A stretch of 64,000 bases of DNA from Streptomyces sp. ISL-100 (GCF_018614615.1 NZ_JAGGOK010000046.1:1-64000); one strand, 5' to 3'; positions 8,654 through 18,282 are shown, counted from the first letter of the stretch. Notes: generated by a model not told the origin, from the letters alone. A program made the numbers and translations.

Positions 8654-8977
8654 ATGAGCGCCTCTGACCAGGAACAGACAGTGACCGACAGTCCCTCGCA
8701 GCAGCAGCCCACCCGGATCGGCGGCCTCACGCCACGTCAGGCCAGGCGAGTACGGATCGCCGCGGCGTCGGTCCTGATGGTGGCCGTGGCGGCGGTGCTC
8801 GCGGTGCGGCTGGCGAGCCGGTCGTCGGTTCTGGTCGTCGGGGTGTACGGGCTGGCGCTGATCCTCTGCGGGGGCGTGATCGAGCTCAGCCGGCGCGGGC
8901 GCACGCGCCTGGGTACCTGGCTGCTGGTGGCGGGCCTGGCGGCGGCGGTGGCGGCGGACGCGTTCCTGATCCCCTGA
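8654..8977 (+). CDS. Small membrane protein of unknown function
   Basis: 107 residues: a polar N-terminus of about 35 residues ending in a basic patch (RQARRVR), then three hydrophobic segments to the end. I do not recognise a family beyond small actinobacterial membrane proteins. The ATG at 8654 lies eight bases after a TACGAT -10-like element, suggesting a leaderless mRNA; an upstream extension is less likely. Codon bias fits a real gene. Confidence 0.65.
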   Translation: MSASDQEQTVTDSPSQQQPTRIGGLTPRQARRVRIAAASVLMVAVAAVLAVRLASRSSVLVVGVYGLALILCGGVIELSRRGRTRLGTWLLVAGLAAAVAADAFLIP

Positions 8978-9070
8978 TCAACCAACGTCTCTTCGAATGC
9001 TTCTACTTCGTGACCCGCGTACAGAATCTGCACGACGACTCGATGGGCACGAACGGGGGAGAACGCGACG

Positions 9071-9108
9071 CGGCGCCCCGTGCGACCTCAGGGTCGCCCG
9101 GGGCGCCG
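9071..9108 (-). terminator. hrdB terminator hairpin
   Basis: The 10-bp arm CGGCGCCCCG is exactly complementary to CGGGGCGCCG, and an inner GCGACC/GGTCGC stem continues the hairpin. It lies 20 bases past the hrdB stop on the minus strand. Confidence 0.78.
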
Positions 9109-9128
9109 AATGCGGCGTCCAGGACCTC

Positions 9129-10667
9129 TTAGTCGAGGTAGTCGCGCAGCACCTGCGAGCGCGACGGGTGGCGCAGCTTCGACATCGTCTTCGACTCGAT
9201 CTGACGAATGCGCTCACGCGTCACGCCGTAGACCTTGCCGATCTCGTCCAGCGTCTTCGGCTGACCGTCGGCCAGACCGAAGCGCATCGAGACCACACCC
9301 GCCTCGCGCTCGGACAGGGTGTCGAGCACCGAGTGCAGCTGCTCCTGCAGGAAGGTGAAGGAGACCGCGTCGGCCGGGACGACCGCCTCGGAGTCCTCGA
9401 TGAGGTCACCGAACTCACTGTCGCCCTCCTCACCCAGCGGGGTGTGCAGCGAGATGGGCTCGCGGCCGTACTTCTGGACCTCGATGACCTTCTCGGGGGT
9501 CATGTCGAGTTCCTTGGCCAGCTCCTCCGGGGTGGGCTCGCGGCCCAGGTCCTGGAGCATCTGGCGCTGGACGCGGGCCAGCTTGTTGATGACCTCGACC
9601 ATGTGCACCGGGATACGGATGGTGCGGGCCTGGTCGGCCATCGCGCGGGTGATCGCCTGCCGGATCCACCACGTGGCGTACGTCGAGAACTTGAAGCCCT
9701 TGGTGTAGTCGAACTTCTCGACCGCGCGGATCAGACCGACGTTGCCCTCCTGGATCAGGTCCAGGAAGAGCATGCCGCGGCCGGTGTAGCGCTTGGCCAG
9801 CGAGACCACGAGACGGAGGTTGGCCTCCAGGAGGTGGTTCTTGGCGCGGCGGCCGTCCTCGACGAGGATCTCCAGCTCACGGCGGAAGACCGGGTCCTGC
9901 TCGTCCTCGTCCTCCAGCTTGTGCTCGGAGAAGAGCCCCGCCTCGATGCGCTTGGCGAGCTCCACCTCCTGTTCGGCGTTGAGCAGCGGCACCTTGCCGA
10001 TCAGCTTCAGGTAGTCCTTGACCGGGTCGGCGGTGGCGCCGGCGACCATGACCTGCTGCGCGGGCGCGTCGTCCTCGTCCTCGTCGGACAGGACGTAACC
10101 GTCACCCTGCTGCGGCTGCTTCGTCGGCTTCTCGTCCGCGTCGTCGGCGGAGCCCGACTCGTCGGCCCAGGCGTCGCCCTGCGGCTCCTCGGGAGAGGCC
10201 GCGGCCTTCTTGGCGGCGGTCTTCTTCGCGGTCGTCTTCTTCGCCGCGCGCTTCGCCGGGGCCGGGGCCTCGGCGTCAGCGTCGGAGCCCATTACCGATA
10301 TTGACGCGGGAGCCGCCTGCGACGTCGCCGAAGCGGTCTTCTTGACGGGTTTCTTCACGGCGGCCTTCTTGGTCGCCGGGCGCTTCTCCTCGTCCCTCGC
10401 GACGGTCTTGCGCGCACGCTTGACGGGCGCCTTGGCCGGAGCCTTGGGCGCCGTGACCATGAGCGTCACGCCCTCTTCGTCGAGGACCTGGTTGAGGCTT
10501 CGCAGCACTCGCTTGAGCTGGTCCGCGGGAATGCTGTCCGCCTCGAAGGCGTGGCGTACGTCGTCGCCGTTGATGTGACCCTGCTCCTTGCCACGCTCAA
10601 TGAGCGCGACCAGGGAAGGGGATTCCGCAATCTCCTGTGGGAACGGGCGGGACGGACTGACCGACAC
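9129..10667 (-). CDS. hrdB: Principal sigma factor HrdB
   Basis: A group 1 sigma-70 factor, the housekeeping promoter-recognition subunit of RNA polymerase. Region 1.1-like sequence (EIAESPSLVALIERGK...DDVRHAFEAD...LRSLNQVLDEEGVTLMV) matches the start of S. coelicolor HrdB. It is followed by a Lys/Ala-rich linker, region 2 (EKFDYTKGFKFSTYATWWIRQAITRAM), region 3, and region 4.2 (VTRERIRQIESKTMSKLRHP). With a GTG start at 10667 the protein is 512 residues, matching the 511 of S. coelicolor HrdB; a longer in-frame start would add an unrelated N-terminus. Transcription ends at the hairpin at 9071. Confidence 0.95.
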   Translation of the reverse strand: MSVSPSRPFPQEIAESPSLVALIERGKEQGHINGDDVRHAFEADSIPADQLKRVLRSLNQVLDEEGVTLMVTAPKAPAKAPVKRARKTVARDEEKRPATKKAAVKKPVKKTASATSQAAPASISVMGSDADAEAPAPAKRAAKKTTAKKTAAKKAAASPEEPQGDAWADESGSADDADEKPTKQPQQGDGYVLSDEDEDDAPAQQVMVAGATADPVKDYLKLIGKVPLLNAEQEVELAKRIEAGLFSEHKLEDEDEQDPVFRRELEILVEDGRRAKNHLLEANLRLVVSLAKRYTGRGMLFLDLIQEGNVGLIRAVEKFDYTKGFKFSTYATWWIRQAITRAMADQARTIRIPVHMVEVINKLARVQRQMLQDLGREPTPEELAKELDMTPEKVIEVQKYGREPISLHTPLGEEGDSEFGDLIEDSEAVVPADAVSFTFLQEQLHSVLDTLSEREAGVVSMRFGLADGQPKTLDEIGKVYGVTRERIRQIESKTMSKLRHPSRSQVLRDYLD

Positions 10668-10843
10668 GAGGAGCCTCTCGTAGCAAAAAATATGACTGGG
10701 CGAGGTCGCATGACGTACGGGGCAGCGCGACGACACCTGTGGGTTCATCGCACGCTCGCGCCATTTCGTTACGCCTTGAATAGAGTGACCTGAGCCACTT
10801 TTCCGAAACGGCCCGGTCGGGGCCCCTCGGGTAGCGTGACGGC

Positions 10844-11653
10844 ATGATCACCGGCACTGGCCATGTACTGATACTCGGCGGTACGACGGAAGCCAGGCAG
10901 CTAGCGCGGACACTGGCCCCGGTCCCCCTCCTGCGCGTGACGACCTCGCTCGCAGGACGGGTAACACAACCAAGGATGCCTGATGGTGAGATTCGCGTCG
11001 GAGGCTTCGGCGGTCCGGGGCCGATGGCGGCCTGGCTGAGCCGGCACGAGGTCGCCGCTGTGATCGACGCCACGCACCCTTTCGCCGCCGTGATCAGTGC
11101 GAACGCGGCCGCAGCGGCGGCCGCGGCGGGCATCCCGCTGGTCGCCCTGCGCCGTCCCGGCTGGCAGCCCGGCCCCGGCGACCGCTGGTATTACGCCGAC
11201 GGCCTGGACCACGCGGCGGCGCTGCTTGCGGGGCTCGGCCGCCGGGTCTTCCTCACCACCGGCAGGCTCGGCCTCGCCGCCTTCGCGGGTCTGGACGGGC
11301 TGCACTTCCTCGTACGTTCCGTAGAGGCCCCGGAGCCGCCGCTGCCGCTCCACACGGAGCTCCTGCTGGACCGGGGCCCGTACACCGTCGAGGGCGAGAG
11401 GGAGCTGCTGCGTACGTACGCCGCCGACGTCCTCGTCACCAAGGACAGCGGCGGCCCGGCCACCGCAGCGAAGCTCACCGCGGCCCGCGAGCTCGGCCTG
11501 CCGGTCGTCGTCGTACGCCGCCCGCCCGCGCCGCCCGGGGTGCGTACGGTCGCGGACGTGGCCGGGGCCCTCGCGGAGCTGGAGCGGCTGGGGTGCCTCA
11601 GTCCCGGCGCGGGTCCTGATGCGATTCCCGGCGCAGCAGATACGTGTCCATGA
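10844..11653 (+). CDS. cobK: Precorrin-6A reductase CobK
   Basis: 269 residues. The nucleotide-binding start VLILGGTTEARQLA (residues 8-21) and VAAVIDATHPFAAVIS are diagnostic of CobK/CbiJ. The enzyme reduces precorrin-6A to precorrin-6B with NADPH in aerobic cobalamin synthesis. The ATG lies six bases after a TAGCGT -10-like element, suggesting leaderless translation. Its last 56 bases overlap the convergent cobF gene, so the C-terminal 18 residues are probably dispensable. Confidence 0.9.
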   Translation: MITGTGHVLILGGTTEARQLARTLAPVPLLRVTTSLAGRVTQPRMPDGEIRVGGFGGPGPMAAWLSRHEVAAVIDATHPFAAVISANAAAAAAAAGIPLVALRRPGWQPGPGDRWYYADGLDHAAALLAGLGRRVFLTTGRLGLAAFAGLDGLHFLVRSVEAPEPPLPLHTELLLDRGPYTVEGERELLRTYAADVLVTKDSGGPATAAKLTAARELGLPVVVVRRPPAPPGVRTVADVAGALAELERLGCLSPGAGPDAIPGAADTCP

Positions 11654-12386
11654 TCCAGCCCTTGCGGGCGCGGGCCTCGGCGCGCAGCCGCAGGATCCGG
11701 TCCGAGACCTCGGAGAGCCTGCCGGAGACGAGGATCTCGTCCGCCGTGCCGATGTAGGCGCCCCAGTAGATGTACGGGTCCTCCTCGGCGTACCGCTGGA
11801 AGACCTGGTGTGCGTCGAGCATGACGACCACGTCGTCCGTGCCCTCGGGCCAGCCCTCCGCGAGCCGCCGGCCCGTCGTGATCTGGACGGGCTTCGAGAT
11901 TTGGTTCAGACCGGTACGGTGGCGGGCGACCAGCGCGGACACGCTGCTCACGCCCGGCACGACCTCGTAATCGAAGGTCACCGTCCCGCGCTCCAGGATT
12001 TCCTCCAGGATGCCGAGCGTGCTGTCGTACAGCGCAGGATCGCCCCACACCAGGAACGCGCCGGTCCGGTCCTCGCCCAGCTCGTCGGTAATCATCCGCT
12101 CGAAGATGTCGGCCCGGCGGCTGCGCCAGTCGCCGACCGCGGGGGAGTAGTCGGCGCCACCGGCCCTGCGGTCACGGTCCGGGTCGCGGCCCTCGACCAG
12201 CCGGTACTCCCGCTCGTTCGCGATGTGCCGGTCGAGGATCTCGTGCCGCAGCCGGATCAGGTCCGACTTCTCCTCGCCCTTGTCGAGGAGGAAGAAGACG
12301 TCCACCCTGTTGAGCGCTTTGACGGCCTGGATCGTCAGATGGTCCGGGTCGCCCGCGCCGATGCCTATGACATAGATCTTTCTCAC
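11598..12386 (-). CDS. cobF: Precorrin-6A synthase (deacetylating) CobF
   Basis: 262 residues of the uroporphyrinogen/precorrin methyltransferase family. The N-terminal VIGIGAGDPDHLTIQAVKAL motif and the SAM-binding segment LVWGDPALYDSTLGILEEIL are visible, with VVPGVSSVSAL later. CobF methylates C1 of precorrin-5 with loss of the acetyl group, the step just before CobK. The GTG start at 12386 overlaps the stop of the upstream DUF309 gene (GTGA), showing translational coupling. Confidence 0.9.
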   Translation of the reverse strand: MRKIYVIGIGAGDPDHLTIQAVKALNRVDVFFLLDKGEEKSDLIRLRHEILDRHIANEREYRLVEGRDPDRDRRAGGADYSPAVGDWRSRRADIFERMITDELGEDRTGAFLVWGDPALYDSTLGILEEILERGTVTFDYEVVPGVSSVSALVARHRTGLNQISKPVQITTGRRLAEGWPEGTDDVVVMLDAHQVFQRYAEEDPYIYWGAYIGTADEILVSGRLSEVSDRILRLRAEARARKGWIMDTYLLRRESHQDPRRD

Positions 12387-12922
12387 GGGCGTGAGTCTGC
12401 CGCATCGGGTCTGCCCGCATCGGGTCCGCCCGCCTCGGCCCGCCCGCGCAGGCGCGGAGCGTTCCCGGCAGCCGATACGGGCTCCGCCTCCCGCTCGACA
12501 CGCTCGGCCAGCTCCCGCGCCCACGCGGTGAGTCCGGTGATGCCGAGACCGTACGGGCGCGAATCGCCGTACGTCTCGATTCCGGCCGCCCCGCGCCGCA
12601 GCAGCGTCACACCGCCGTTCCTGTTGCCCCGCGCCGCGTGCGTGAGACCGACGGCGAGCTGGGCGAGGCCGCGCCAGAGGGCGCGTTCGGCTTCGGGGCC
12701 CGACTTCCAGGCGTCCTCGAAGACCTCGTGCGCGTGGAACGGCATACCGGCGTCGAGCAGCCGCTGCGCCTCGCGCACCGTCTCGTCCCCGGTGCGCTCC
12801 ACGCCCTCGGGCTGCCGGGCCACGCCCTCGGCCCCGTACGGCAGCGGTCGGCCGAGCCCGTCGCGCGGCCGCGCGTTGCGCGCCCGCCCCTCGGGGTCGC
12901 GGTCCCTCCTGTCCTGCTCCAT
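12383..12922 (-). CDS. DUF309 domain protein
   Basis: 179 residues. The DUF309 signature FHAHEVFEDAWK is followed by LWRGLAQLAVGLTHAARGN, a small helical fold of unknown function. Flanking residues are low-complexity, with a basic N-terminus and a Gly/Asp/Pro C-terminus. The ATG at 12922 is preceded by a GGTGG-type ribosome-binding site. It is coupled to cobF by a four-base overlap, so a link to cobalamin synthesis is possible, though DUF309 genes occur in many contexts. Confidence 0.8.
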   Translation of the reverse strand: MEQDRRDRDPEGRARNARPRDGLGRPLPYGAEGVARQPEGVERTGDETVREAQRLLDAGMPFHAHEVFEDAWKSGPEAERALWRGLAQLAVGLTHAARGNRNGGVTLLRRGAAGIETYGDSRPYGLGITGLTAWARELAERVEREAEPVSAAGNAPRLRGRAEAGGPDAGRPDAADSRP

Positions 12923-13077
12923 TTCGTCCACCTGCCCATTGTGTCCCGTTCCGGTACGCGCCCACCTGACCCGCCCGGAACAGGCGTTGGACACCGGCGG
13001 CAGTCGGGACCACTCACAGAGTGAGGTATTGTTCTGTTGCGCGCTCAGCCAGGGGAAACCCCAGGTCAGGCGGGCAT

Positions 13078-13154
<77 letters not shown>

Positions 13155-13170
13155 GCGTTTACGCGGGTCG

Positions 13171-13204
13171 AAGGCCGTGTCGGAGAATTCCGATACGGCC
13201 TTTT
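13171..13204 (+). terminator. tRNA-Pro terminator
   Basis: AAGGCCGT and ACGGCCTT form the outer stem, with GTCGGA/TCCGAT (one mismatch) inside and a GAAT loop. The hairpin is followed by TTTT. It starts 17 bases after the tRNA CCA end. Confidence 0.8.
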
Positions 13205-13243
13205 CGGTTTTCCCGGTTGCCAAGTGGCGGGCATCCGGACGGA

Positions 13244-15742
13244 TCAGAACCCGAAGGCGCCCTCGTCCAGTACGAGCGGCTGCTCGGCCCAGATGGTTTT
13301 CCCGGTCGATGTGTAGCGCGTGCCCCACTGCTGAGTCATCTGCGCGACGAGGAACAGGCCCCGGCCTCCTTCGTCGTCGCTGCCGGCGTGGCGCAGATGC
13401 GGTGAGGTGTGACCCGTGTCGGAGACCTCGCAGATCAGGGTCTGGTCGCGGATGAGCCTCAGCTGGATCGGGCCGACGGCGGCGTGGCGCATGGCGTTGG
13501 TGACGAGTTCGCTGACCACCAGTTCGGTGGTGAACGAGAGCTCCTCCAGTCCCCACTCGCCGATCTTCTTGGTGGCGACGGCGCGGGCGAAGCCGACAGT
13601 CTGCGGATCGGGGGTCAGGTCCCAGACGGCCACCTGGTGGCGGTCGAGCATGTGCGTACGGAGAAGAAGCAGCGCTACGTCGTCGTCCACGGAGCCCGGC
13701 AGCAGCGTCGCGATCGTCCGGTCGCACAGCTCGTCCAGCGGCTGCCGGTGTTCGGTGAGGACGGAGCAGAGCGCGTCGAGCTGGTCGTCGAGGTCCCGCT
13801 CGCGGCTCTGGACGAGGCCGTCGGTGAACAGGGCGAGGGTGCTGCCTTCCGGCAGTTTCAGTTCCGTCGTCTCGAAGGGCAGGCCGCCGAGACCGAGCGG
13901 CGGGCCCGCCGGCAGGTCGGGGAAGGTGACGGAACCGGTCGCGGGGTCGACGACGGCGGGGGGCGGGTGGCCGGCCCTGGCCATGCGGCACAGGCCCGAC
14001 ACCGGGTCGTACACGGCGTACAGGCAGGTCACGCCCAGCGCTTCGTCGTAGGGCATCTCCTGGCCGTCGACGCAGATGGCCCCCTCGTTGGCCGCCTGCG
14101 TGACCAGGTCGTCCAGGCGGGCGAGGAGTTCGTCGGGTGCGAAATCCAGCCGGGCGAACGCCCGTACGCTCGTGCGCAGGCGCCCCATGGTGGCCGCGGC
14201 GCGCAGACCGTGACCGACCACGTCTCCCACGACCAGGCCCACCCGCGTGCCCGACAGGGCGATGACGTCGAACCAGTCGCCGCCGACACCGGCCTTGTTG
14301 TCCGCGGGCAGATAGCGGTGGGCCAGTTCGACGGCGGTCAGCTGCGGGAGATGCTGGGGCAGCAGGCTGTGCTGAAGCATGAGGGCCGCGGTGCGCTCGC
14401 GGGTGTAGCGGCGGGCGTTGTCGATGCTCACGGCGGTACGTGCGACGAGTTCGTCCGCCACGGCCAGCTCCCCCGCGTCGAACGGGTCGCGGCGGCCGTC
14501 CCACGCGAACGTGACCACGCCCAGCGTGGCGCCTTCGGCGCGCAGCGGCACCACCAGCCGCGCGCGCGGCGCCGGCTGCCCGTCGGCGCCTTCCGTGTGA
14601 CCCGGGCGTTCCTGCACCGACCGGCCGGAGGACAGGCTGCGTGCCTGGGGGGAGTCCGAGGGGTACTCGATCCTCCGCCGTCCGGCGGGGGGGTCCCGGG
14701 GGCTCGCGTCGTATCCCGGTCCCCACACGCGGATCATGTCGCCCGCAGACTCGGTTCCCCTCGCGGGCTGGTCGCCTTCCAGCACGGCCTCCAGGAGGTC
14801 GACCGTGACCTCGTCCGCGAACTGCGGGACGGTGACCGCCGAGAGTTCCTGCGCCGTGCGGGCCATGTTCAGGGTCGTGCCCACCTGCCCGCCGGCCCGC
14901 ACCAGGAGATCCAGCCGCTGCTGCGCGAGGTAGCGGTCGGTGACGTCCATCGTCTCCTCGCACACCCCAAGCGAGGCTCCGGCGGCGTCCCTCAGCCAGT
15001 AGTAGGAACACGACCAGACGTGGTCGCGCTCCGGGTCCACGGGCGGGCGGCCGCGGTAATGGAGCTCGATGACAGGCTCGCCCGTGGCCATGACCTGCCG
15101 CATCGTCTCCTCGAGAGTCGGCGGGTACCGGTCGGACAGGATCTCGCCGTCGGCCACCATCTCGTCCGGGCCCAGCCCGGCGTACTCCGAGGTCCCCATC
15201 TCCCGGAAGAGCGCGACATTCGCCCACACCACGCGCAGATCCGTGTCGTAGATCACCAGGCCAACGGGCGACTGCGTGGCCAGGCCCCGCAGCATCGCCT
15301 GCAGCGCCTCCCACTGCTCCGTCTCCTCGGCGTCGGCCACCGCGAGCAGCCGGGCGGGACCGGTGCCCGCGGGGGACAGCGCGAGCATGGCCGTGGCCAC
15401 GCGGACGACGCGGCCGTCCCGGTGACGCATACGCAGCACCTGGCAGGGTTGGGGCGCGCCCGGCAGCGCCGTGCCCGGCAGGTCCGAGGCCGTGCTACTC
15501 GCGTCCGTACCGTCCCGGTCGCCGTCCCCGTCGCCGTCCGTCCCTTCCCCTTCCGTACCGTCGACCAAAAAGTTGCCCACAGGACGCCCGATTACCTCCT
15601 GCGCCGGGTATCCCAGCAGCCTCTGCGCCGCCGGACTCCAGCCGACGACCACGTCGTCGGCATCCAGCACGGCCGTGGCCGCTCTGGAGACGTCGAGGGG
15701 GCCGCGGAAGTCGGCGTCCCCCACTGTGTTTACCGCGCTCAT
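13244..15742 (-). CDS. PAS/GAF/PP2C phosphatase with C-terminal anti-sigma kinase domain
   Basis: 832 residues. Two PAS domains (about 1-150 and 165-290; the second has GLVIYDTDLRVVWAN) are followed by a GAF domain (about 300-450). A SpoIIE/RsbU PP2C domain comes next (about 455-690, with VGGDWFDV, VGDVVGHGL and ALFTDGL). The C-terminal HATPase_c_2 domain (about 700-832) carries the N-box ELVTNAMRH. Such proteins dephosphorylate anti-anti-sigma factors and may also bind or phosphorylate them, acting as one-piece partner-switching regulators. The start at 15742 overlaps the previous gene's stop (ATGA). Residues about 105-125 are a Gly/Asp repeat linker. Confidence 0.87.
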   Translation of the reverse strand: MSAVNTVGDADFRGPLDVSRAATAVLDADDVVVGWSPAAQRLLGYPAQEVIGRPVGNFLVDGTEGEGTDGDGDGDRDGTDASSTASDLPGTALPGAPQPCQVLRMRHRDGRVVRVATAMLALSPAGTGPARLLAVADAEETEQWEALQAMLRGLATQSPVGLVIYDTDLRVVWANVALFREMGTSEYAGLGPDEMVADGEILSDRYPPTLEETMRQVMATGEPVIELHYRGRPPVDPERDHVWSCSYYWLRDAAGASLGVCEETMDVTDRYLAQQRLDLLVRAGGQVGTTLNMARTAQELSAVTVPQFADEVTVDLLEAVLEGDQPARGTESAGDMIRVWGPGYDASPRDPPAGRRRIEYPSDSPQARSLSSGRSVQERPGHTEGADGQPAPRARLVVPLRAEGATLGVVTFAWDGRRDPFDAGELAVADELVARTAVSIDNARRYTRERTAALMLQHSLLPQHLPQLTAVELAHRYLPADNKAGVGGDWFDVIALSGTRVGLVVGDVVGHGLRAAATMGRLRTSVRAFARLDFAPDELLARLDDLVTQAANEGAICVDGQEMPYDEALGVTCLYAVYDPVSGLCRMARAGHPPPAVVDPATGSVTFPDLPAGPPLGLGGLPFETTELKLPEGSTLALFTDGLVQSRERDLDDQLDALCSVLTEHRQPLDELCDRTIATLLPGSVDDDVALLLLRTHMLDRHQVAVWDLTPDPQTVGFARAVATKKIGEWGLEELSFTTELVVSELVTNAMRHAAVGPIQLRLIRDQTLICEVSDTGHTSPHLRHAGSDDEGGRGLFLVAQMTQQWGTRYTSTGKTIWAEQPLVLDEGAFGF

Positions 15743-18282
15743 GGCACCTGCCTTGTCGGTTCCGCCCAGCGGGCGGCGAGCAGAAGCGCAATGTCGTCGG
15801 GCCGGTCGGCGGCCTGTCTGGCCTCGCGGATCAGGCGGTCCGCCGTCTCGGCGAGAGAGGAGGAACCGGTGTCGGCGAGTGTGGCGCGCAGCCGCTCGAT
15901 GCCCTGGTCGATGTCGATGCCCGGCTGCTCGACCAGGCCGTCGGTGAACAGCGCCAGGACCGCGCCCGGCGAAAGCCACAGCTCGGTGACGGGGTACGAC
16001 GCCTCGTGGTCGACGCCGAGTACGACTCCGCCGTCGAGGTCCAGGACCTCCGTCCTGCCGTCGGGGTGGCGCAGCAGCGGCTGCGGGTGCCCGGCCCGCA
16101 CCCCGTGCGCGGAGCCGGACGCCGGATCGAGAACGATGTAGCAGCAGCTGGCGAACTGGCCCGGATCGATGTCGATGAGCAGGCGGTTGGTGTCGCGCAT
16201 CACCTCCTGCGGGTCCTGTCCGGCGAGAGCGAAGGCGCGTACGGCGCTGCGCAGCTGGCCCATCGTGGCGGCCGCCGCGACGCCGTGTCCCTGTACGTCG
16301 CCCACCACCAGGGCCATCCCCCGCCCTGTGTCGACGACGTCGTACCAGTCGCCCCCGACATCCATGCCCTGGGTGCCTGGCAGGTAGCGGGCCACGGTGT
16401 CGACGTTCTCGACCACGGGCAGCCGGTGCGGCAGCAGCGCGTTCTGCAGGCCGCGGGCGAGGGCGGCTTCGGTGTCGTAACGCTGCGCCCGCTGGAGCGC
16501 CTGCGCGATGAGTCCGGCCAGGGCGGTGAGGACCGTGCGCTCTTCGGGGCTGAAGCCGCGTGGCTGGTCGAAGCCGAGGATGCAGGAACCGACGGGGCGT
16601 CCCGAGGCGATCAGTGGCAGGAAGGCCCTGGCGCCGACATGCGCGTCCATCGGGATGCCGGGGTAGGCGGCGGCCAGATGCTCCATGGACTCGAAGAACA
16701 GGGGGCGGCCCGAGGTGAGCGTCTCGACGCCGGGCAGCCTGGCGTCGAGCGCCACGCCGTCGAAACGGTCGAGGAAGCCCTGCGGGAAACCGGTCTCCCA
16801 GGCCAGGTAGAGATGCCTCTCGTTGAGCAGGTAGATCGCCAGCTGGCGGCCGCCGAAGGCAGGCAGCAGTTCGTCCGTGACCACGGCGGACACCTGGCGC
16901 GCGGTGACGGCCTCCGTCAGCGCGATGGCCAGGGCGACCGGGCGGTACAGCGCCGAAGCACGGTCGGCCGGGGAGCCGAGTCCCGCGCCCGGCTTGGTGA
17001 CGGACGCCGGTGCGTACGCCACCTCTTCCGCGTCGGCGAGCGTGGCCGTCAGACCGTCGTGGCCGGGGTAGAGCGAGACCGCCAGCCATTCCTCCCGGCC
17101 CTGCGGGCGGCGAGCCGTGAAATGGACAGCTTCGTGGGAGAGCAGTGCGGCCCGGAAATGCTCCTCGTACGCCGGGTGCCAGAACCACGGCAGGGCTTCC
17201 CACAGGACCTTGCCGACCAGGTGGGAACGTGCCTGCCCGAGCAGCGTCTCCGCGCTGTGGTTCATGTAGGTGATCCGCCCGAGCCGGTCGAGCGAAAGAA
17301 TGGGCCGCGGCAGCCGGTCGGTCGCCTCCGCGACGATCGGCCCGGTGCCGAAGTCCAGCACGAAAGCGGTCAGGTGACCCCCCGGGCCGTCACCGGGCGG
17401 CTGCGCGCGGGCCGAGATTTCGAGCAGGTGCGTACGTCCGTCCGGGCCTCGCAGCCGCATCCTGCGCGCCGCGCAACCGCCCGACTTCACCGCCTGGCGG
17501 GCCACGGTCCACAGGCCGTACGCGTCCTCCGGCGCCAGCCGTGCCGACAGCGCGTCGATGGTGCCGGGAAAGGCCGCGGGGGAGGTACCGAGGATGGCGC
17601 ACATCTCGTCGTCGGCGCTCACGGCGCCGCCGTCGAGGTCCCAGTCGAAGCGGCCGATGCGTACGGGCGGTGTGGTGACCGAGGGCAGCTGGACGCACAC
17701 CGGCTCGCCGTCCCACTCGACGCCGGCACCGTCCGCGCTCATCTCGGCGAGGGCGGCGGCGAGCCGGTCCGCGGCGTGGTGCAGCCGGCGGCGGTCGGTG
17801 TGATCGACGGGGACCCCCGGCGTGGCCGCGCGCAGCACCACCAGCACCCCGAACTTCTCGGCGCCCTCGGCCACGGGCACGTACAGCGAACCGAACGGGA
17901 ACGGCAGACCGGCCATGAGCTGCGGAAACCGGCGCATGGCCTCCTCGGCGTCGGCGAGGTGGACGGCTTGGCCCGAGCGGTGGGCCTCCGCGACCGGGAA
18001 CGGGCGGTTCACGTGCATGCGCCACCAGGGGCGGAACAGCGGTCCTGGCAGCCCGGCGAGTACGGCCATCCGCAGCAGCCCCGGCGTCCGGGAGCGCAAA
18101 TAGATGCCGCCGGCGTACCCGCCGGCAGACTCGATCGCGTTTACCGCGGCTTGGGCGAGCACCAGGGCCAGTTCGTCCGGAACCCGGCCGTTGCTGTTCG
18201 GATTTCCCGTCTTTCCCGTCTTTCCCGCCGTGGTGCCGCTTTTTCGCGGCGGTGCGGGCCCGGCCGCGCCGTACCAGGTCAC
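15739..18282 (-). CDS. GAF/PAS/PP2C (RsbU-like) phosphatase
   Basis: 847 residues from a GTG start. An N-terminal GAF domain (about 35-200) is followed by two PAS-like domains (about 220-440; NHSAETLLGQ in the second) and a second GAF domain (about 460-625). A SpoIIE PP2C domain (about 635-840) has VGGDWYDVVDTG, VGDVQGHGVAAAATM, ALFTDGL and the terminal RPDDIALLLAAR. Unlike its neighbour it has no anti-sigma kinase domain. The pair probably responds to a small-molecule or redox signal and feeds the sigma-B-like partner-switching network. Start choice is moderate; GGGGAG lies about 13 bases upstream. Confidence 0.85.
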   Translation of the reverse strand: MTWYGAAGPAPPRKSGTTAGKTGKTGNPNSNGRVPDELALVLAQAAVNAIESAGGYAGGIYLRSRTPGLLRMAVLAGLPGPLFRPWWRMHVNRPFPVAEAHRSGQAVHLADAEEAMRRFPQLMAGLPFPFGSLYVPVAEGAEKFGVLVVLRAATPGVPVDHTDRRRLHHAADRLAAALAEMSADGAGVEWDGEPVCVQLPSVTTPPVRIGRFDWDLDGGAVSADDEMCAILGTSPAAFPGTIDALSARLAPEDAYGLWTVARQAVKSGGCAARRMRLRGPDGRTHLLEISARAQPPGDGPGGHLTAFVLDFGTGPIVAEATDRLPRPILSLDRLGRITYMNHSAETLLGQARSHLVGKVLWEALPWFWHPAYEEHFRAALLSHEAVHFTARRPQGREEWLAVSLYPGHDGLTATLADAEEVAYAPASVTKPGAGLGSPADRASALYRPVALAIALTEAVTARQVSAVVTDELLPAFGGRQLAIYLLNERHLYLAWETGFPQGFLDRFDGVALDARLPGVETLTSGRPLFFESMEHLAAAYPGIPMDAHVGARAFLPLIASGRPVGSCILGFDQPRGFSPEERTVLTALAGLIAQALQRAQRYDTEAALARGLQNALLPHRLPVVENVDTVARYLPGTQGMDVGGDWYDVVDTGRGMALVVGDVQGHGVAAAATMGQLRSAVRAFALAGQDPQEVMRDTNRLLIDIDPGQFASCCYIVLDPASGSAHGVRAGHPQPLLRHPDGRTEVLDLDGGVVLGVDHEASYPVTELWLSPGAVLALFTDGLVEQPGIDIDQGIERLRATLADTGSSSLAETADRLIREARQAADRPDDIALLLAARWAEPTRQVP

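Noticed and set aside
8997..10304. A 435-codon plus-strand frame opposite hrdB
   Set aside because: hrdB is unmistakable on the minus strand; the plus frame is a shadow.
10749..10843. A stress sigma-factor type promoter for hrdB
   Set aside because: A GGAAA-N18-ATT arrangement is present on the minus strand but differs from GGAAT-N18-GTT at two key positions, too weak to annotate.
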